Below, piece by piece: positions 7,937 through 16,015 of a DNA stretch of 38,985 nt. The stretch covers positions 1 through 38,985 of the forward strand of contig JAPOVR010000041.1 of the NCBI GenBank assembly GCA_026708005.1, read 5' to 3'. Under the pieces are notes generated by a model, which searched no databases, was not told where the DNA came from, and saw only the letters and a program-made list of their open reading frames with translations. The first letter of the stretch is position 1. Every line of letters starts with the position of its first letter. This DNA is from Actinomycetes bacterium (lineage in GTDB: Bacteria; Actinomycetota; Thermoleophilia; Gaiellales; Gaiellaceae). The translations under genes were made by a program, and so were the position numbers.

Positions 7937-8899
7937 ATGAGTAAGCTGGATCGCATGCAACCAACAGAGAAGATCTGGCTGGACGGTGAGCTCGTCGACT
8001 GGGCGGACGCGACCGTTCACGTCGGCTCCCACGGGCTTCACTACGGATCTGGCGTCTTCGAAGGCATCCGCTGCTACGACACCCCGGATGGCCCAGCGGT
8101 CTTTCGGCTCACTGAGCATCTTGAGCGCCTTGAGCGATCAGCTCGGCTGCTGTACATGGAGCTGCCGTTCAGCGTCTCGCAGCTCGTCGAGGCCACACTC
8201 GATCTGCTCCGAACCAACGGGCTGCCGGCGTGCTACATCCGGCCCATCGCCTTCTACGGCTACGGAACGCTTGGCGTGCCGCCGGGCGAGAATCCCGTCG
8301 TGGTTGCGATCCTCTCGTGGCCGTGGGGCACGTACCTGGGGCCCGAGGCGCTTGCGAAGGGAATCAGCGCGAAGATTGCCTCTTGGCGGCGCGTCGGCCC
8401 AAACACCATCCCGCACGCGGCGAAGGCGACAGGTGTTTACCTGAACTCGATGTTGGCGGTGCTCGAAGCTTCACGCGCGGGATACGACGAGGCGATCTTG
8501 CTCACCGAAGACGGGTACGTGGGCGACGGCTCCGGCGAGAACATCTTCATTGTCAAGGGCGGAGTTCTTCGCACGCCTGGGCTGTCTGCATCGATCCTGC
8601 CGGGAATTACCCGCGAGACCGTCATCGAGCTCGCAGGATCGCTCGGCTACGACGTTCGCGAGGAGCCGCTCATCCGCACCGACCTCTACGGGGCGGATGA
8701 GGTCTTCATGACCGGCACGGCCGCTGAAGTCACACCCATCCGGTCTGTCGACAACGTCGAGATCGGCGATCCCGGACCAGTAACCCGCGAGATTCAGGAG
8801 CTCTATCTCGATGTTGTCTGCGGTCGGCAGGCGCGGTGGCAGCACTGGCTCCAGCACACGAGCCCCGGTCGACAACGTGCGGCGACCGAGGGCTGCTAG
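7937..8899 (+). CDS. ilvE: Branched-chain amino acid aminotransferase
   Basis: A class IV PLP aminotransferase that interconverts Val, Leu and Ile with their 2-oxo acids using 2-oxoglutarate (EC 2.6.1.42), cytosolic. Visible family features are GLHYGSGVFEGIRCY near the N-terminus, the PLP-binding Lys163 in AAKATGVYLNSML, GSGENIFIVKGG and the ITRETVIELA segment, followed by the EVFMTGTAAEVTPI strand. The length of 320 residues is normal, but the last 20 or so residues (HTSPGRQRAATEGC) are unlike the usual end. ATG 7937 is used; a second in-frame ATG at 7955 is closer to the conserved start and no clear ribosome-binding site decides between them. The DegT aminotransferase follows 58 bp downstream on the same strand. 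Confidence 0.93.
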   Translation: MSKLDRMQPTEKIWLDGELVDWADATVHVGSHGLHYGSGVFEGIRCYDTPDGPAVFRLTEHLERLERSARLLYMELPFSVSQLVEATLDLLRTNGLPACYIRPIAFYGYGTLGVPPGENPVVVAILSWPWGTYLGPEALAKGISAKIASWRRVGPNTIPHAAKATGVYLNSMLAVLEASRAGYDEAILLTEDGYVGDGSGENIFIVKGGVLRTPGLSASILPGITRETVIELAGSLGYDVREEPLIRTDLYGADEVFMTGTAAEVTPIRSVDNVEIGDPGPVTREIQELYLDVVCGRQARWQHWLQHTSPGRQRAATEGC

Positions 8900-8957
8900 C
8901 CCTGTGCTTCAGGGCCTTGGGCGCTGAGGCTTCGGCTCGGGCGACCGCGGGGAGACA

Positions 8958-10121
8958 GTGGCCGTTGCAGCTCGTGCGGTGCGCGGCGGTGATCCCCTGA
9001 CGCCCGAGCCGATCCCGCTTGCTCGTCCGCTGATCGACGAGCGCGAGGAGCAGCTCGTGCTCGAGGTGCTGCGGTCGGGTCGGCTTGCCCTCGGGCCGAT
9101 GATCGAGCGGTTCGAGGGCGCCTTGGGCGACCGTCTTGGCGCGCGTTACGTTGCGGCCGTCTCCAGCGGCACCGCCGGCCTGCACCTGGCGGTTCGTCTG
9201 GCGGGCATCACGGCTGGCGACGAGGTCATCACGTCCCCATTCTCGTTCGTGGCCTCAGCGAACTGCCTCCTCTACGAGGGTGCCCTGCCGGTCTTCGCCG
9301 ACGTGGATGAGCGCTCGTTCAATCTTGATCCGGCCGCAGTTGAGGATGCGATCACGCCGCGGACTCGCGCGATCCTGCCGGTTGACATCTTCGGGTATCC
9401 AGCGGAGCTTGCGGAGCTTCGCGAGCTGGCCGAGCGCAATGGACTGGCGTTCATCGAGGATGCCTGCGAGGCGGTGGGCGCGGAGTATCGGGGACGGCCG
9501 CTCGGCTCGCTCGGGCATCCAACCGTGCTCGCCTTCTACCCGAACAAGCAGATGACCACGGCTGAAGGCGGGGCGGTGGCGGTTGGGACCGAGGAGGAGT
9601 GGCGGCTTGTCAAGAGCCTCGCGAATCAGGGCCGCTCCGACGATGGCGGCTGGCTCCAGCATGTCCACCTTGGCTTCAACTACCGCATGGACGAGCTCTC
9701 TGCCGCTCTTGGTGTTGCCCAGCTCGAGAAGCTCGATCGCCTCCTTGCGCTCCGCGCGCAAGCCGCCGAGTACTACACGGCAGCGCTGAAGACGAGCGTG
9801 GATGTCGAGCTGCCGTGGCCGGACAATCCCGAGCATCGGCGATCGTGGTTCGTCTACGTGGTGAAGCTCGCCGAGGGAGTCGACCGAGAGGCGGTGATCA
9901 CTGCGATGTCGGCCGAGGGTATCGCCACCAGCCGCTACCTCCCCGCAGTCCACCTTCAGCCATACATGCGGGAGCGGTTTGGCCATGCGGAGGGGCTGGC
10001 GCCTGTCTGCGAGAACATCAGCCGCCGAACGCTCGCGCTGCCGTTCTTTCCCAGCATCGCGCGCGAGCAGCAGAATCGCGTGGTCGGAGCTCTCAAGCGC
10101 GCGATCGATCGAGCTCAGTAA
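8958..10121 (+). CDS. DegT/DnrJ/EryC1/StrS-family aminotransferase
   Basis: A PLP-dependent aminotransferase of the family that aminates keto-sugars on nucleotide carriers for polysaccharides, glycans or secondary metabolites. Evidence is the N-terminal IPLARPLIDEREEQLVLEVL with LALGPMIERFE, the SSGTAGLHLAVRLAGI phosphate-binding turn, IEDACEAVGAEYRG and the Schiff-base Lys197 in FYPNKQMTTAEGG. It continues with GFNYRMDELSAALGV and a C-terminal SRYLPAVHLQPYM. The 387 residues are typical. The start is GTG 8958; the conserved part begins about 15 residues in. There are no sugar-nucleotide genes in the window, so the substrate is unknown. It probably shares a transcript with ilvE (58-bp gap), although the two have no obvious common pathway. 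Confidence 0.92.
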   Translation: MAVAARAVRGGDPLTPEPIPLARPLIDEREEQLVLEVLRSGRLALGPMIERFEGALGDRLGARYVAAVSSGTAGLHLAVRLAGITAGDEVITSPFSFVASANCLLYEGALPVFADVDERSFNLDPAAVEDAITPRTRAILPVDIFGYPAELAELRELAERNGLAFIEDACEAVGAEYRGRPLGSLGHPTVLAFYPNKQMTTAEGGAVAVGTEEEWRLVKSLANQGRSDDGGWLQHVHLGFNYRMDELSAALGVAQLEKLDRLLALRAQAAEYYTAALKTSVDVELPWPDNPEHRRSWFVYVVKLAEGVDREAVITAMSAEGIATSRYLPAVHLQPYMRERFGHAEGLAPVCENISRRTLALPFFPSIAREQQNRVVGALKRAIDRAQ

Positions 10122-10220
10122 GGCGGCCTATCGGTTCTCCAGGCGTTGCGCCTTCCAGATCTCCTTGGAGGCCGAAGCTGCCGAGGATGGCGCGAGTGCG
10201 CGGAGTTGGGAGTGCCAAGT

Positions 10221-10360
10221 CTTGGCGCAGTTTCGTGACACTTCTGTGGCAGATCTTGCGCAAGCCGTGCGCGTTTCTGGGCTACCCTCCCCCGGGTGGG
10301 GGGTGTATAGGCGCGGCGACTGGGCGGCGGCCGGGCGAGCGCCTCGGCGGCTCGGGCGCG
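10221..10360 (+). repeat. Dispersed intergenic repeat, copy C (5' class 1, tail beta)
   Basis: It begins CTTGGCGCAGTTTCGTGACA, then CTTCTGTGGCAGATC, TTTCTGGGCTACCCTCCCCC and CGGGTGGGGGGTG. It continues into the beta tail (TATAGGCGCGGCG, ACTGGGCGGCGG) and a further stretch to about 10360 that matches copy B. It lies in a convergent gap between the degT-type gene and ybaK. Confidence 0.9.
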
Positions 10361-10795
10361 GCTCACCGGCCCCCCGCGGCAACTGGACGGCCTGGAGCGC
10401 GGTTCGGGGTGGTGGCGACCGGGCCGAACGCGGAGAAGGTCGCGCAGGTCAGCAAGGACGTGGAGCACAGCTGCGGGCAGACCCCCCATCGCACCTTGAG
10501 ACATGCGACCCGTCACAACGGCCAGGGCCTACCCTGCTCCCGACAGCACCTCTGGGAAGCGCCGTCCAGGCACCTCCCAGAGGCGCCACCTGAGCATCCG
10601 CCGCCCGCGCGCTCCGATCCACGCAAACTCACGACAAGCCACGCGGCTGCCCACTGACCACCGCTACCGGCGACCTTGGCAGCGGCGAGAGGCACCAGAC
10701 CCAACACCTCGTCGGCCTCTCACCTACTCGGCCAGATCGTCAGAGCACCTCGATCACGACATGGGCCGGGTCGCTAACACCCAGCCGGTTCCCAC
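10361..10795. other. Spacer without recognisable gene
   Basis: A GC-rich gap between two convergent genes, after repeat copy C. All frames are short or low-complexity and none shows family motifs. No clear intrinsic terminator with a T-run is seen. Confidence 0.4.
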
Positions 10796-11317
10796 CTACC
10801 CGGCCAGATCGGCGGAGACATCCCCAACCCGTGCCTTCGTCAGGCGCAGCAGCTCGACGGGTTCGAGCCCCGCCATGTGCTGGCTGGTGCCGGCACCTAC
10901 CCACACGATCTCGTGTCTGAGCATCGACTGATCGAGCACGGCAACCTGAACGCGCGGGAGCGGAAAGGGCGCGACACCGCCAACCTTGAAGCCTGTGCGC
11001 TCCAGCACGTACGCAGGCTTAGCAATCCGGGCCGAGGCCGCACGCAGCGTCGAGGCGAGCTTCTGATCGTCCGCGCGCCTTGACCCTGGCACCATCACAA
11101 GCACGGGCGCGCCATCACACACGAAGATCAGCGACTTCACGATCTGGCTCGGCTGACAGCCGACCGCGCGCGCGGCGGCCTCCGCGGTCGGCGTCCCCTC
11201 CCTAAACTCGTGCAGACGGGCTTCCGCACGGCATTGAGCCAGGTGATTCGCAACGCGCTCGGCGGCCTCTGGCAGAGGAGGAAGAGGTGGGAGCGGCTGC
11301 CTGACTTCCGCAGTCAT
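10796..11317 (-). CDS. YbaK/ProX-type aminoacyl-tRNA deacylase
   Basis: A trans-editing domain protein that hydrolyses mischarged aminoacyl-tRNA (Cys-tRNAPro or Ala-tRNAPro in characterised members), cytosolic. The conserved core is visible: EFREGTPTAEAAARAVGCQ, then QIVKSLIFVCDG with the family Lys, LVMVPGSRRAD, the GFKVGGVAPFPL loop, and VLDQSMLRHEIVWVGAGTS near the C-terminus. The minus-strand frame is open back to 11425, but the residues before MTAEVRQPLPP are low-complexity, so ATG 11317 is chosen, giving 173 residues, close to the family size. Whether it acts on Pro, Cys or another charged tRNA cannot be told from the sequence. It is divergent from the membrane protein gene at 11529. 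Confidence 0.85.
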   Translation of the reverse strand: MTAEVRQPLPPLPPLPEAAERVANHLAQCRAEARLHEFREGTPTAEAAARAVGCQPSQIVKSLIFVCDGAPVLVMVPGSRRADDQKLASTLRAASARIAKPAYVLERTGFKVGGVAPFPLPRVQVAVLDQSMLRHEIVWVGAGTSQHMAGLEPVELLRLTKARVGDVSADLAG

Positions 11318-11528
11318 CACAGGCGCGCAGTCAGTGGAGCCTCCACATGCCCTGAGCGTAGAGGATCGCGTGGGGTCGACCAGCGCTCGGCGAGCGCGCG
11401 ACGGCGCTGCGTTCTTCCGCAACAAGTACCTCGGCTGCCCCGGCTGCGCGCCTATCTCGTGCCCCCGACACTCAACGTGAAGCCTGGAAGCGCGCCTCCA
11501 CGAGGAGCCCGCTTAAGCTCCATCGGCG

Positions 11529-12230
11529 ATGGAGGCCCTCATCGCATTCTGCACCGCGCTTGTCACGCTGCGGCTTGCCACCGAGCTGGCGCAGCACCAC
11601 CGCTCGACACGGAAGCCTGAGCACGCCCTTTGGGCAGCGGGACTCGCGTCATATGCCATCGCTGCCGGTGCGCTGGCCTGGGGTAGTGCTGCCGGCTGGG
11701 ATGTCCACGCCTTCCGCGTGTACTACCTCTGCGGCGGGTTACTGACAGCCGCCCTCCTCGGCGCGGGCTCTCTACGCCGCATCGGCGTGGCGGCTGCAAC
11801 CCCTGTGAGCATTCTCTTCGCGGGCTTCGCCATCGGTCTCGTGCTCGCCGAGCCCCTGCTCGCTCCGGTGTCCGGCACTGCGATCCCAGATGCGAAGGAG
11901 CACCTCGCCTTCCTCCCAGCACGCCTTGCCGCCGTGCTCGGCAACGCGGTCGGCACCCTCGCGCTCGTTGGAGTCGCCGGGGTCGGCCTGCGCCGGCGTC
12001 CGCTCGAGAACACGCTCGTGCTCTGCGGCGTGGCGATCGCAGCAGCCGGCAGTGCTGTCGCAGGGCTCGGCGTCGCGCCAACCACCGCCTTTATCGCGGT
12101 CGCGGCGATCCTGCTCTACGGCGGGTTCATGGGGCGCGCTGGCAGGACCGCACGGCTCGCGAGTTCGGTGCAGACTGTGCTGGAACGAGCGAAAGGACAA
12201 CGCCATGGCCACCGTCCAGAAACCGGCTGA
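11529..12230 (+). CDS. Polytopic membrane protein, unknown function
   Basis: A 233-residue protein with six to seven hydrophobic helices. The first is at residues 1-18 (MEALIAFCTALVTLRLA), and others lie at about 35-53, 65-85, 90-112, 138-155, 165-180 and 185-200. Basic loops (HHRSTRK, RRRPLENT) and a basic C-terminal tail suggest the tail is cytoplasmic. I recognise no catalytic or transport motif. The stop lies 25 bases inside the following aldehyde dehydrogenase gene, so the two are probably translationally coupled. The start ATG 11529 lies just before the first hydrophobic helix, with no strong ribosome-binding site. It could be a sensor or an accessory membrane protein; no function is proposed. 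Confidence 0.7.
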   Translation: MEALIAFCTALVTLRLATELAQHHRSTRKPEHALWAAGLASYAIAAGALAWGSAAGWDVHAFRVYYLCGGLLTAALLGAGSLRRIGVAAATPVSILFAGFAIGLVLAEPLLAPVSGTAIPDAKEHLAFLPARLAAVLGNAVGTLALVGVAGVGLRRRPLENTLVLCGVAIAAAGSAVAGLGVAPTTAFIAVAAILLYGGFMGRAGRTARLASSVQTVLERAKGQRHGHRPETG

Positions 12231-13698
12231 CGTCGCCACCTACCAGATGCTGATCGGCGGCGAGTGGGTCGACGCCGATGGCAGCGGCACGTTCGACAGC
12301 CTCGACCCCTACGCGGGGGAGCCGTGGGCACGCGTGCCGGAAGGAACGGAGGCGGACGTCGATCGGGCCGTACAGGCCGCACGCGCCGCGTTCGACTCTG
12401 GTCCGTGGCCCGAGACGACAGGGCGCGAGCGCTCGAAGCTACTGCGCCGGCTGGCCGACCTCGTTGGCGACAATGCCGAGGCTCTCGGCCGCATCGAGAC
12501 CCGCGACAACGGCAAGCTGCTGCGGGAGATGCAGGGGCAGTGCCTCGCGCTCAAAGACTGGTACGAATTCTATGCGGGCGCAGCCGACAAGATCCAGGGA
12601 GAGGTCATCTCCTCGGACAAGCCGAACTTCCTCGTCTACACGCGCAAGGAGCCAGTCGGGGTTGTCGCCGCGGTCCTGCCCTGGAACTCGCCGCTCCTCC
12701 TGCTCGCCTTCAAGTTCGCCCCGGCCATCGCAGCGGGATGCACGTTCGTTGCCAAGCCATCCGAGCAGACGCCCGTTTCGGCGCTCGCGTTTGGCAAGCT
12801 CGTCGAAGAGGCGGGGTTTCCGCCGGGTGTGTTCAACGTCGTGACAGGCAGCAGCGACCTCATCGGCAAATCTCTCGTGTCACACCCCGGGGTTGACAAG
12901 ATCGCCTTCACCGGCTCGACCGAGACCGGGATGGCAATCGTGCGCTCAGCCGCTGACAACCTCTCGAGGGTGAGCCTCGAGCTCGGAGGCAAGTCCCCGA
13001 ACATCGTCTTCGCCGACGCCGACCTCGACGCGGCCACGAACGGCGTCATCGCCGGCATCTTCGCGGCGACCGGCCAGACCTGCATTGCCGGCTCGCGGCT
13101 GCTCGTTGAGGAATCGGTTCACGATGAGCTCGTCGAGCGAGTTGCGACGCGTGCGGGAGCGATCAGGCTCGGCGACCCGTCAGACCCTGAGACCGAGATG
13201 GGGCCGGTGGCGTTCGAGGAGCAGCTCGACAAGGTTCTCGGCCTGATCCAAGCCGGAGTCGACGAGGGCGCCACGGTCGCGTGCGGCGGGGGTCAGGCCA
13301 ACGCCGGCGAGCTGTTCGTCGAGCCGACGATCCTCACCGGCGTCTCGAACGACATGCGCATTGCCCGGGAAGAGGTCTTCGGCCCTGTTCTTAGCGTGCT
13401 GCGCTTCACGAGCGAGGCCGCGGCGATCAGCATCGCGAACGACACGCGGTACGGTCTGGCCGCGGGAATCTGGACGAACGACGTCCACCGAGCGCACCGC
13501 GTGGCGCACCGCATTCGCGCGGGAACGGTCTGGGTCAACGCCTACCGCATGGTCTCCTTCTCCACGCCGTTCGGAGGCTACGGCCAGAGCGGGTGGGGAC
13601 GCGAGAACGGTTTGGAGGCAATCGACTCCTACACCGAGACCAAGTCCGTGTGGGTTGAGCTCTCAGGCGCCACACGCGATCCGTTTACCCTCGGGTAG
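12205..13698 (+). CDS. NAD(P)-dependent aldehyde dehydrogenase
   Basis: It oxidises an aldehyde to the acid with NAD(P)+ (ALDH superfamily, cytosolic). Visible features are VLPWNSPLLLLAFKFAPAIA, KPSEQTPVSAL, FTGSTETG, the general base Glu259 in LELGGKSPNIVF, the nucleophile Cys293 in GQTCIAGSRLLVE and the EEVFGPVLSV and FGGYGQSGWGRENG segments. The length of 497 residues is usual. ATG 12205 has an AAGGA seven bases upstream, while the frame open before it codes nothing family-like. The sequence resembles the broad betaine/phenylacetaldehyde/vanillin-type group and the substrate is unknown. The downstream neighbour is a broken 3-hydroxyacid dehydrogenase, starting six bases after this stop, which hints at a former small catabolic operon. 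Confidence 0.93.
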   Translation: MATVQKPADVATYQMLIGGEWVDADGSGTFDSLDPYAGEPWARVPEGTEADVDRAVQAARAAFDSGPWPETTGRERSKLLRRLADLVGDNAEALGRIETRDNGKLLREMQGQCLALKDWYEFYAGAADKIQGEVISSDKPNFLVYTRKEPVGVVAAVLPWNSPLLLLAFKFAPAIAAGCTFVAKPSEQTPVSALAFGKLVEEAGFPPGVFNVVTGSSDLIGKSLVSHPGVDKIAFTGSTETGMAIVRSAADNLSRVSLELGGKSPNIVFADADLDAATNGVIAGIFAATGQTCIAGSRLLVEESVHDELVERVATRAGAIRLGDPSDPETEMGPVAFEEQLDKVLGLIQAGVDEGATVACGGGQANAGELFVEPTILTGVSNDMRIAREEVFGPVLSVLRFTSEAAAISIANDTRYGLAAGIWTNDVHRAHRVAHRIRAGTVWVNAYRMVSFSTPFGGYGQSGWGRENGLEAIDSYTETKSVWVELSGATRDPFTLG

Positions 13699-13703
13699 CG
13701 CGC

Positions 13704-14607
13704 ATGAGCCGGGTTGCGTTTATCGGCCTTGGCAACATGGGCGGCCGGCTGGCACGGCGCCTCGCTGCGACAGGTCACGCCGTCAGCGGGCTCGATGCGC
13801 GACCGGAGCGCGCGGAGCAGCTCGGGGTTGAGCCGCCGTCGACCGTCGCCGAGGCATGCGCGTGTGAGTACGTCTTCCTGTCGCTGCCCTCCAGCCGAGA
13901 GGTTGAGGAGGTGAGGAGGATGTTCGAGGGTCCAGGCGGGATCCTCGAGCCGGGCCGGGAAAGCCTCGCCGCCGTCGATATGACAACCGCTGAGGCACCC
14001 TCCACCCGCCGCCTCTACCAACGAGCGCTCGCGCGCGGCATCTCGCTGCTCGACGCGCCGATCTAAGGCGGGCCGGCCCCCGCTGAGGCAGGAACGCTGA
14101 CGATCATGGTTGGGGGGCGATCAGGCAGTGCTCGACCAGGTACAACCTCTGCTCGACGAGCTCGGCTCGAACATCTCCTACCTGGGCGGCTCAGGCAACG
14201 GCCACGTCGCCAAAGCGATCAACAACTTCCCGAACGGCACCAACTTGGCGGCGGCGGCCGAGGCGATGGTTCTCGGCGTGAAGTCTGGCCTTGACGCGCG
14301 CCAGCTCCTTGATGCCATTAACACCTCCAGCGGCCGGAACTGGGCAACAGAGGTGCGCTTTCAGCGCATTCTCGAAGGCGACTACCAAGAGGGCGCCCTC
14401 ACGATGGGCCTGATGGCCAAGGACATCGGCGTCTTCCTCGGCCTCACAGGGGAGCAGGCTGCGCCAACCTCCCTTGCTGCACCCCTGTCGGAGGTCTACC
14501 GGCGTGCGATCGACCACGCGCATGAGGACGTGCCGACAAACCGCCTCGTTGACGTTCTCGGCGACGAGGCTGGAGGTGTGCGCATGCAGCAGGAGCCTGA
14601 CGGCTAG
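13704..14607 (+). pseudogene. 3-hydroxyisobutyrate dehydrogenase-family gene, broken
   Basis: A beta-hydroxyacid dehydrogenase with the Rossmann start (MSRVAFIGLGNMGGRLARRL) and an intact C-terminal domain, including the catalytic-Lys segment NGHVAKAINNF and LDAINTSSGRNW. Two lesions separate the halves. An in-frame TAA at 14064-14066 stands where the substrate-binding Ser of DAPxSGGP is expected (LDAPI-stop-GGPAPAEAGTL). There is also one extra base in the six-G run at 14112-14117, after which the reading frame resumes as DQAVLDQVQPLLDE. Removing one G restores the family sequence. Together the parts make about 300 residues, the full family length. One lesion could be a sequencing error, but two of different kinds suggest a true pseudogene. 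It follows the aldehyde dehydrogenase by six bases. Confidence 0.85.
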
Positions 14608-14815
14608 CGACAAACCCGGCGCCGGGCTGCTCTCTGTGGGGGCTCGGGCTGCTTGGCCCGTGGACTGCTGCCACAGCAGTGGCCGGCGGGCCAGAAGTCA
14701 TCGCTCAGAGTCAGGACGGCCACCTTCTCGCCGAAGAGGCAGCCCAGCTCACAGCCCTTTCTGAACCCATCGACAGGTACGCCTCGGGTCCTGACAGATC
14801 ATCCCGACGTTGAGG

Positions 14816-15372
14816 CTAGAGGCTGTGAAGAGACGAAAGGAGATAGTCGGCAATCCGCTGAAGCGTTTTCCAATCGTGGCTGGTTGGTTCAAATCTCCGA
14901 CTGACCTGCAACGTCCACCCTTGAAACTCCTTCATATAACTCCTGACCTCCAAGTTGCCAATCTTTGTTGCAAGCTCTTTAACCGCTTGGTCGTTTGAGA
15001 GAGAATCAGCGAGTCTGATCTCTGATCGCTACCTTTCTACGTTACAGCAATTACTTTGCCGAATAGTGGAAACGTCTTCGTTCTGACGGTCTTGATTCTG
15101 CTTTCTTTGCGACCAGAGATTGGCCTCTTATCCAGTATACAGAGAACAATCCACCAGCGAGGAGGGTTGTCCTTGCCGCCGTCTTTCTTGACAACATTAA
15201 TCCACCTAATAGGCCCTTCTAGTATATCGATAATTCCCAAAGAGCGTTTATATCACGACTTTTGTATTTTCTCTTCGAGTCGCTGACGTTCAGCCATTTC
15301 AACCTTGATGCCCATTGCATTCAAGGCGGCGGCCAATTCATCTCGTGATTTGTCGCGGAACTTCTCTCTCAT
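14816..15372 (-). pseudogene. Decayed gene in lower-GC island, unknown function
   Basis: One minus-strand reading frame can be followed for about 185 codons through three lesions. It starts MREKFRDKSRDELAAALNAM (ATG 15372) and hits a TGA at 15253-15255. It continues in the same frame as LGIIDILEGPIRWINVVKK and PRWWIVLCILDKRPISGR to a TAG at 15037-15039. It shifts frame at a CTCTCTC run (about 14993-15004) and ends as NDQAVKELATKIGNLEVRSY, then FQGWTLQVSRRFEP, with a stop at 14816-14818. Both premature stops are one base from TGG (Trp), and dropping one CT restores the frame. The region is clearly richer in A+T than its surroundings. I do not recognise the family. An N-terminal coiled-coil-like helix is followed by a beta-rich part. 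Confidence 0.65.
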
Positions 15373-15739
15373 CCTTTCTCTCCTCCCCGTCGCCGCAGCG
15401 AAGCAGGATCGCCTTCGCCCCCCTCATCCCCACGACGTGGCTGCTTTGCGCGGGGATGCCGACAGTGGTTGCAGCGGGGCACATCCTCTCCAACACCCGT
15501 GGATCGACAGAGCTGAAGCCTGGTGGCTAGCGTACACTGTCCCTCGTTCATCATCGCCCGCGCGCAGTCAGCTGTCTCTGCGGAGGAGAGGGACGACAGC
15601 GGTCGCAGTCCGTCGGCACATGGCAGGGGCTCCAGAGGCGGCTATGAGGAACGGGGTGGGCGCAAACCGCGCCCAGCCGCCGTGGCCCTGCCCGCCGCCG
15701 TGGCACGGACCAAGTCCTTCCCAGCCGCCGTGGCGCTGC
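15373..15739. other. Spacer without recognisable gene
   Basis: Composition returns to high GC here. From about 15640 a CAGCCGCCGTGGC word followed by CTGCCCGCCGC occurs twice, about 60 bp apart, just before the beta tail of repeat copy D. No gene is supported. Confidence 0.4.
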
Positions 15740-15868
15740 CCGCCGCCCAGTCGCCGTGCCTACCTACAGCCCGTCCCCACCCACCACCCGGGGGAGGGCA
15801 GCCCAGAAATGCGCACAGCTTCCGCGCAACTGGTGACAAGATCGTCATGAACCTGCGCCAACTCTGCC
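15740..15868 (-). repeat. Dispersed intergenic repeat, copy D (5' class 2, tail beta)
   Basis: On the minus strand it reads GGCAGAGTTGGCGCAGG, CATGACGATCTTGTCACCAG, TTGCGCGGAAGCTGTGCGC, TTTCTGGGCTGCCCTCCCCC, GGGTGGTGGGTGGGG and CGGGCTGTAGGTAGGCACGG, then CGACTGGGCGGCGG. It carries the class 2 head but the same tail type as copies B and C, making it the hybrid copy. Confidence 0.9.
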
Positions 15869-15873
15869 CAATC

Positions 15874-15955
15874 TGCGCGAAGCCACTCTGCGCAAAGCCA
15901 CTCGGCGCGAAGTCCCGCTTTGCCATGCCACCAGTCTGTCAGCCATGCCACCAGG
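15874..15955. repeat. Short tandem repeats next to repeat copy D
   Basis: Three adjacent 15-base units, TGCGCGAAGCCACTC, TGCGCAAAGCCACTC and GGCGCGAAGTCCCGC (15874-15918), are followed by two GCCATGCCACCAG words 20 bases apart. They abut the class 2 head of copy D and may be an extension of that element. Confidence 0.6.
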
Positions 15956-16015
15956 GCTTCCATGCGTGCGGAAGCAGCGGCCCTGGCCGGCGCGGCGCTC
16001 GAGTGCGCCGCCTGA

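Noticed and set aside
15037..15372. In-frame TGA read as selenocysteine or a recoded codon
   Set aside because: The same gene also has a TAG and a frameshift, there is no visible SECIS-like hairpin, and other genes in the window use the standard code.
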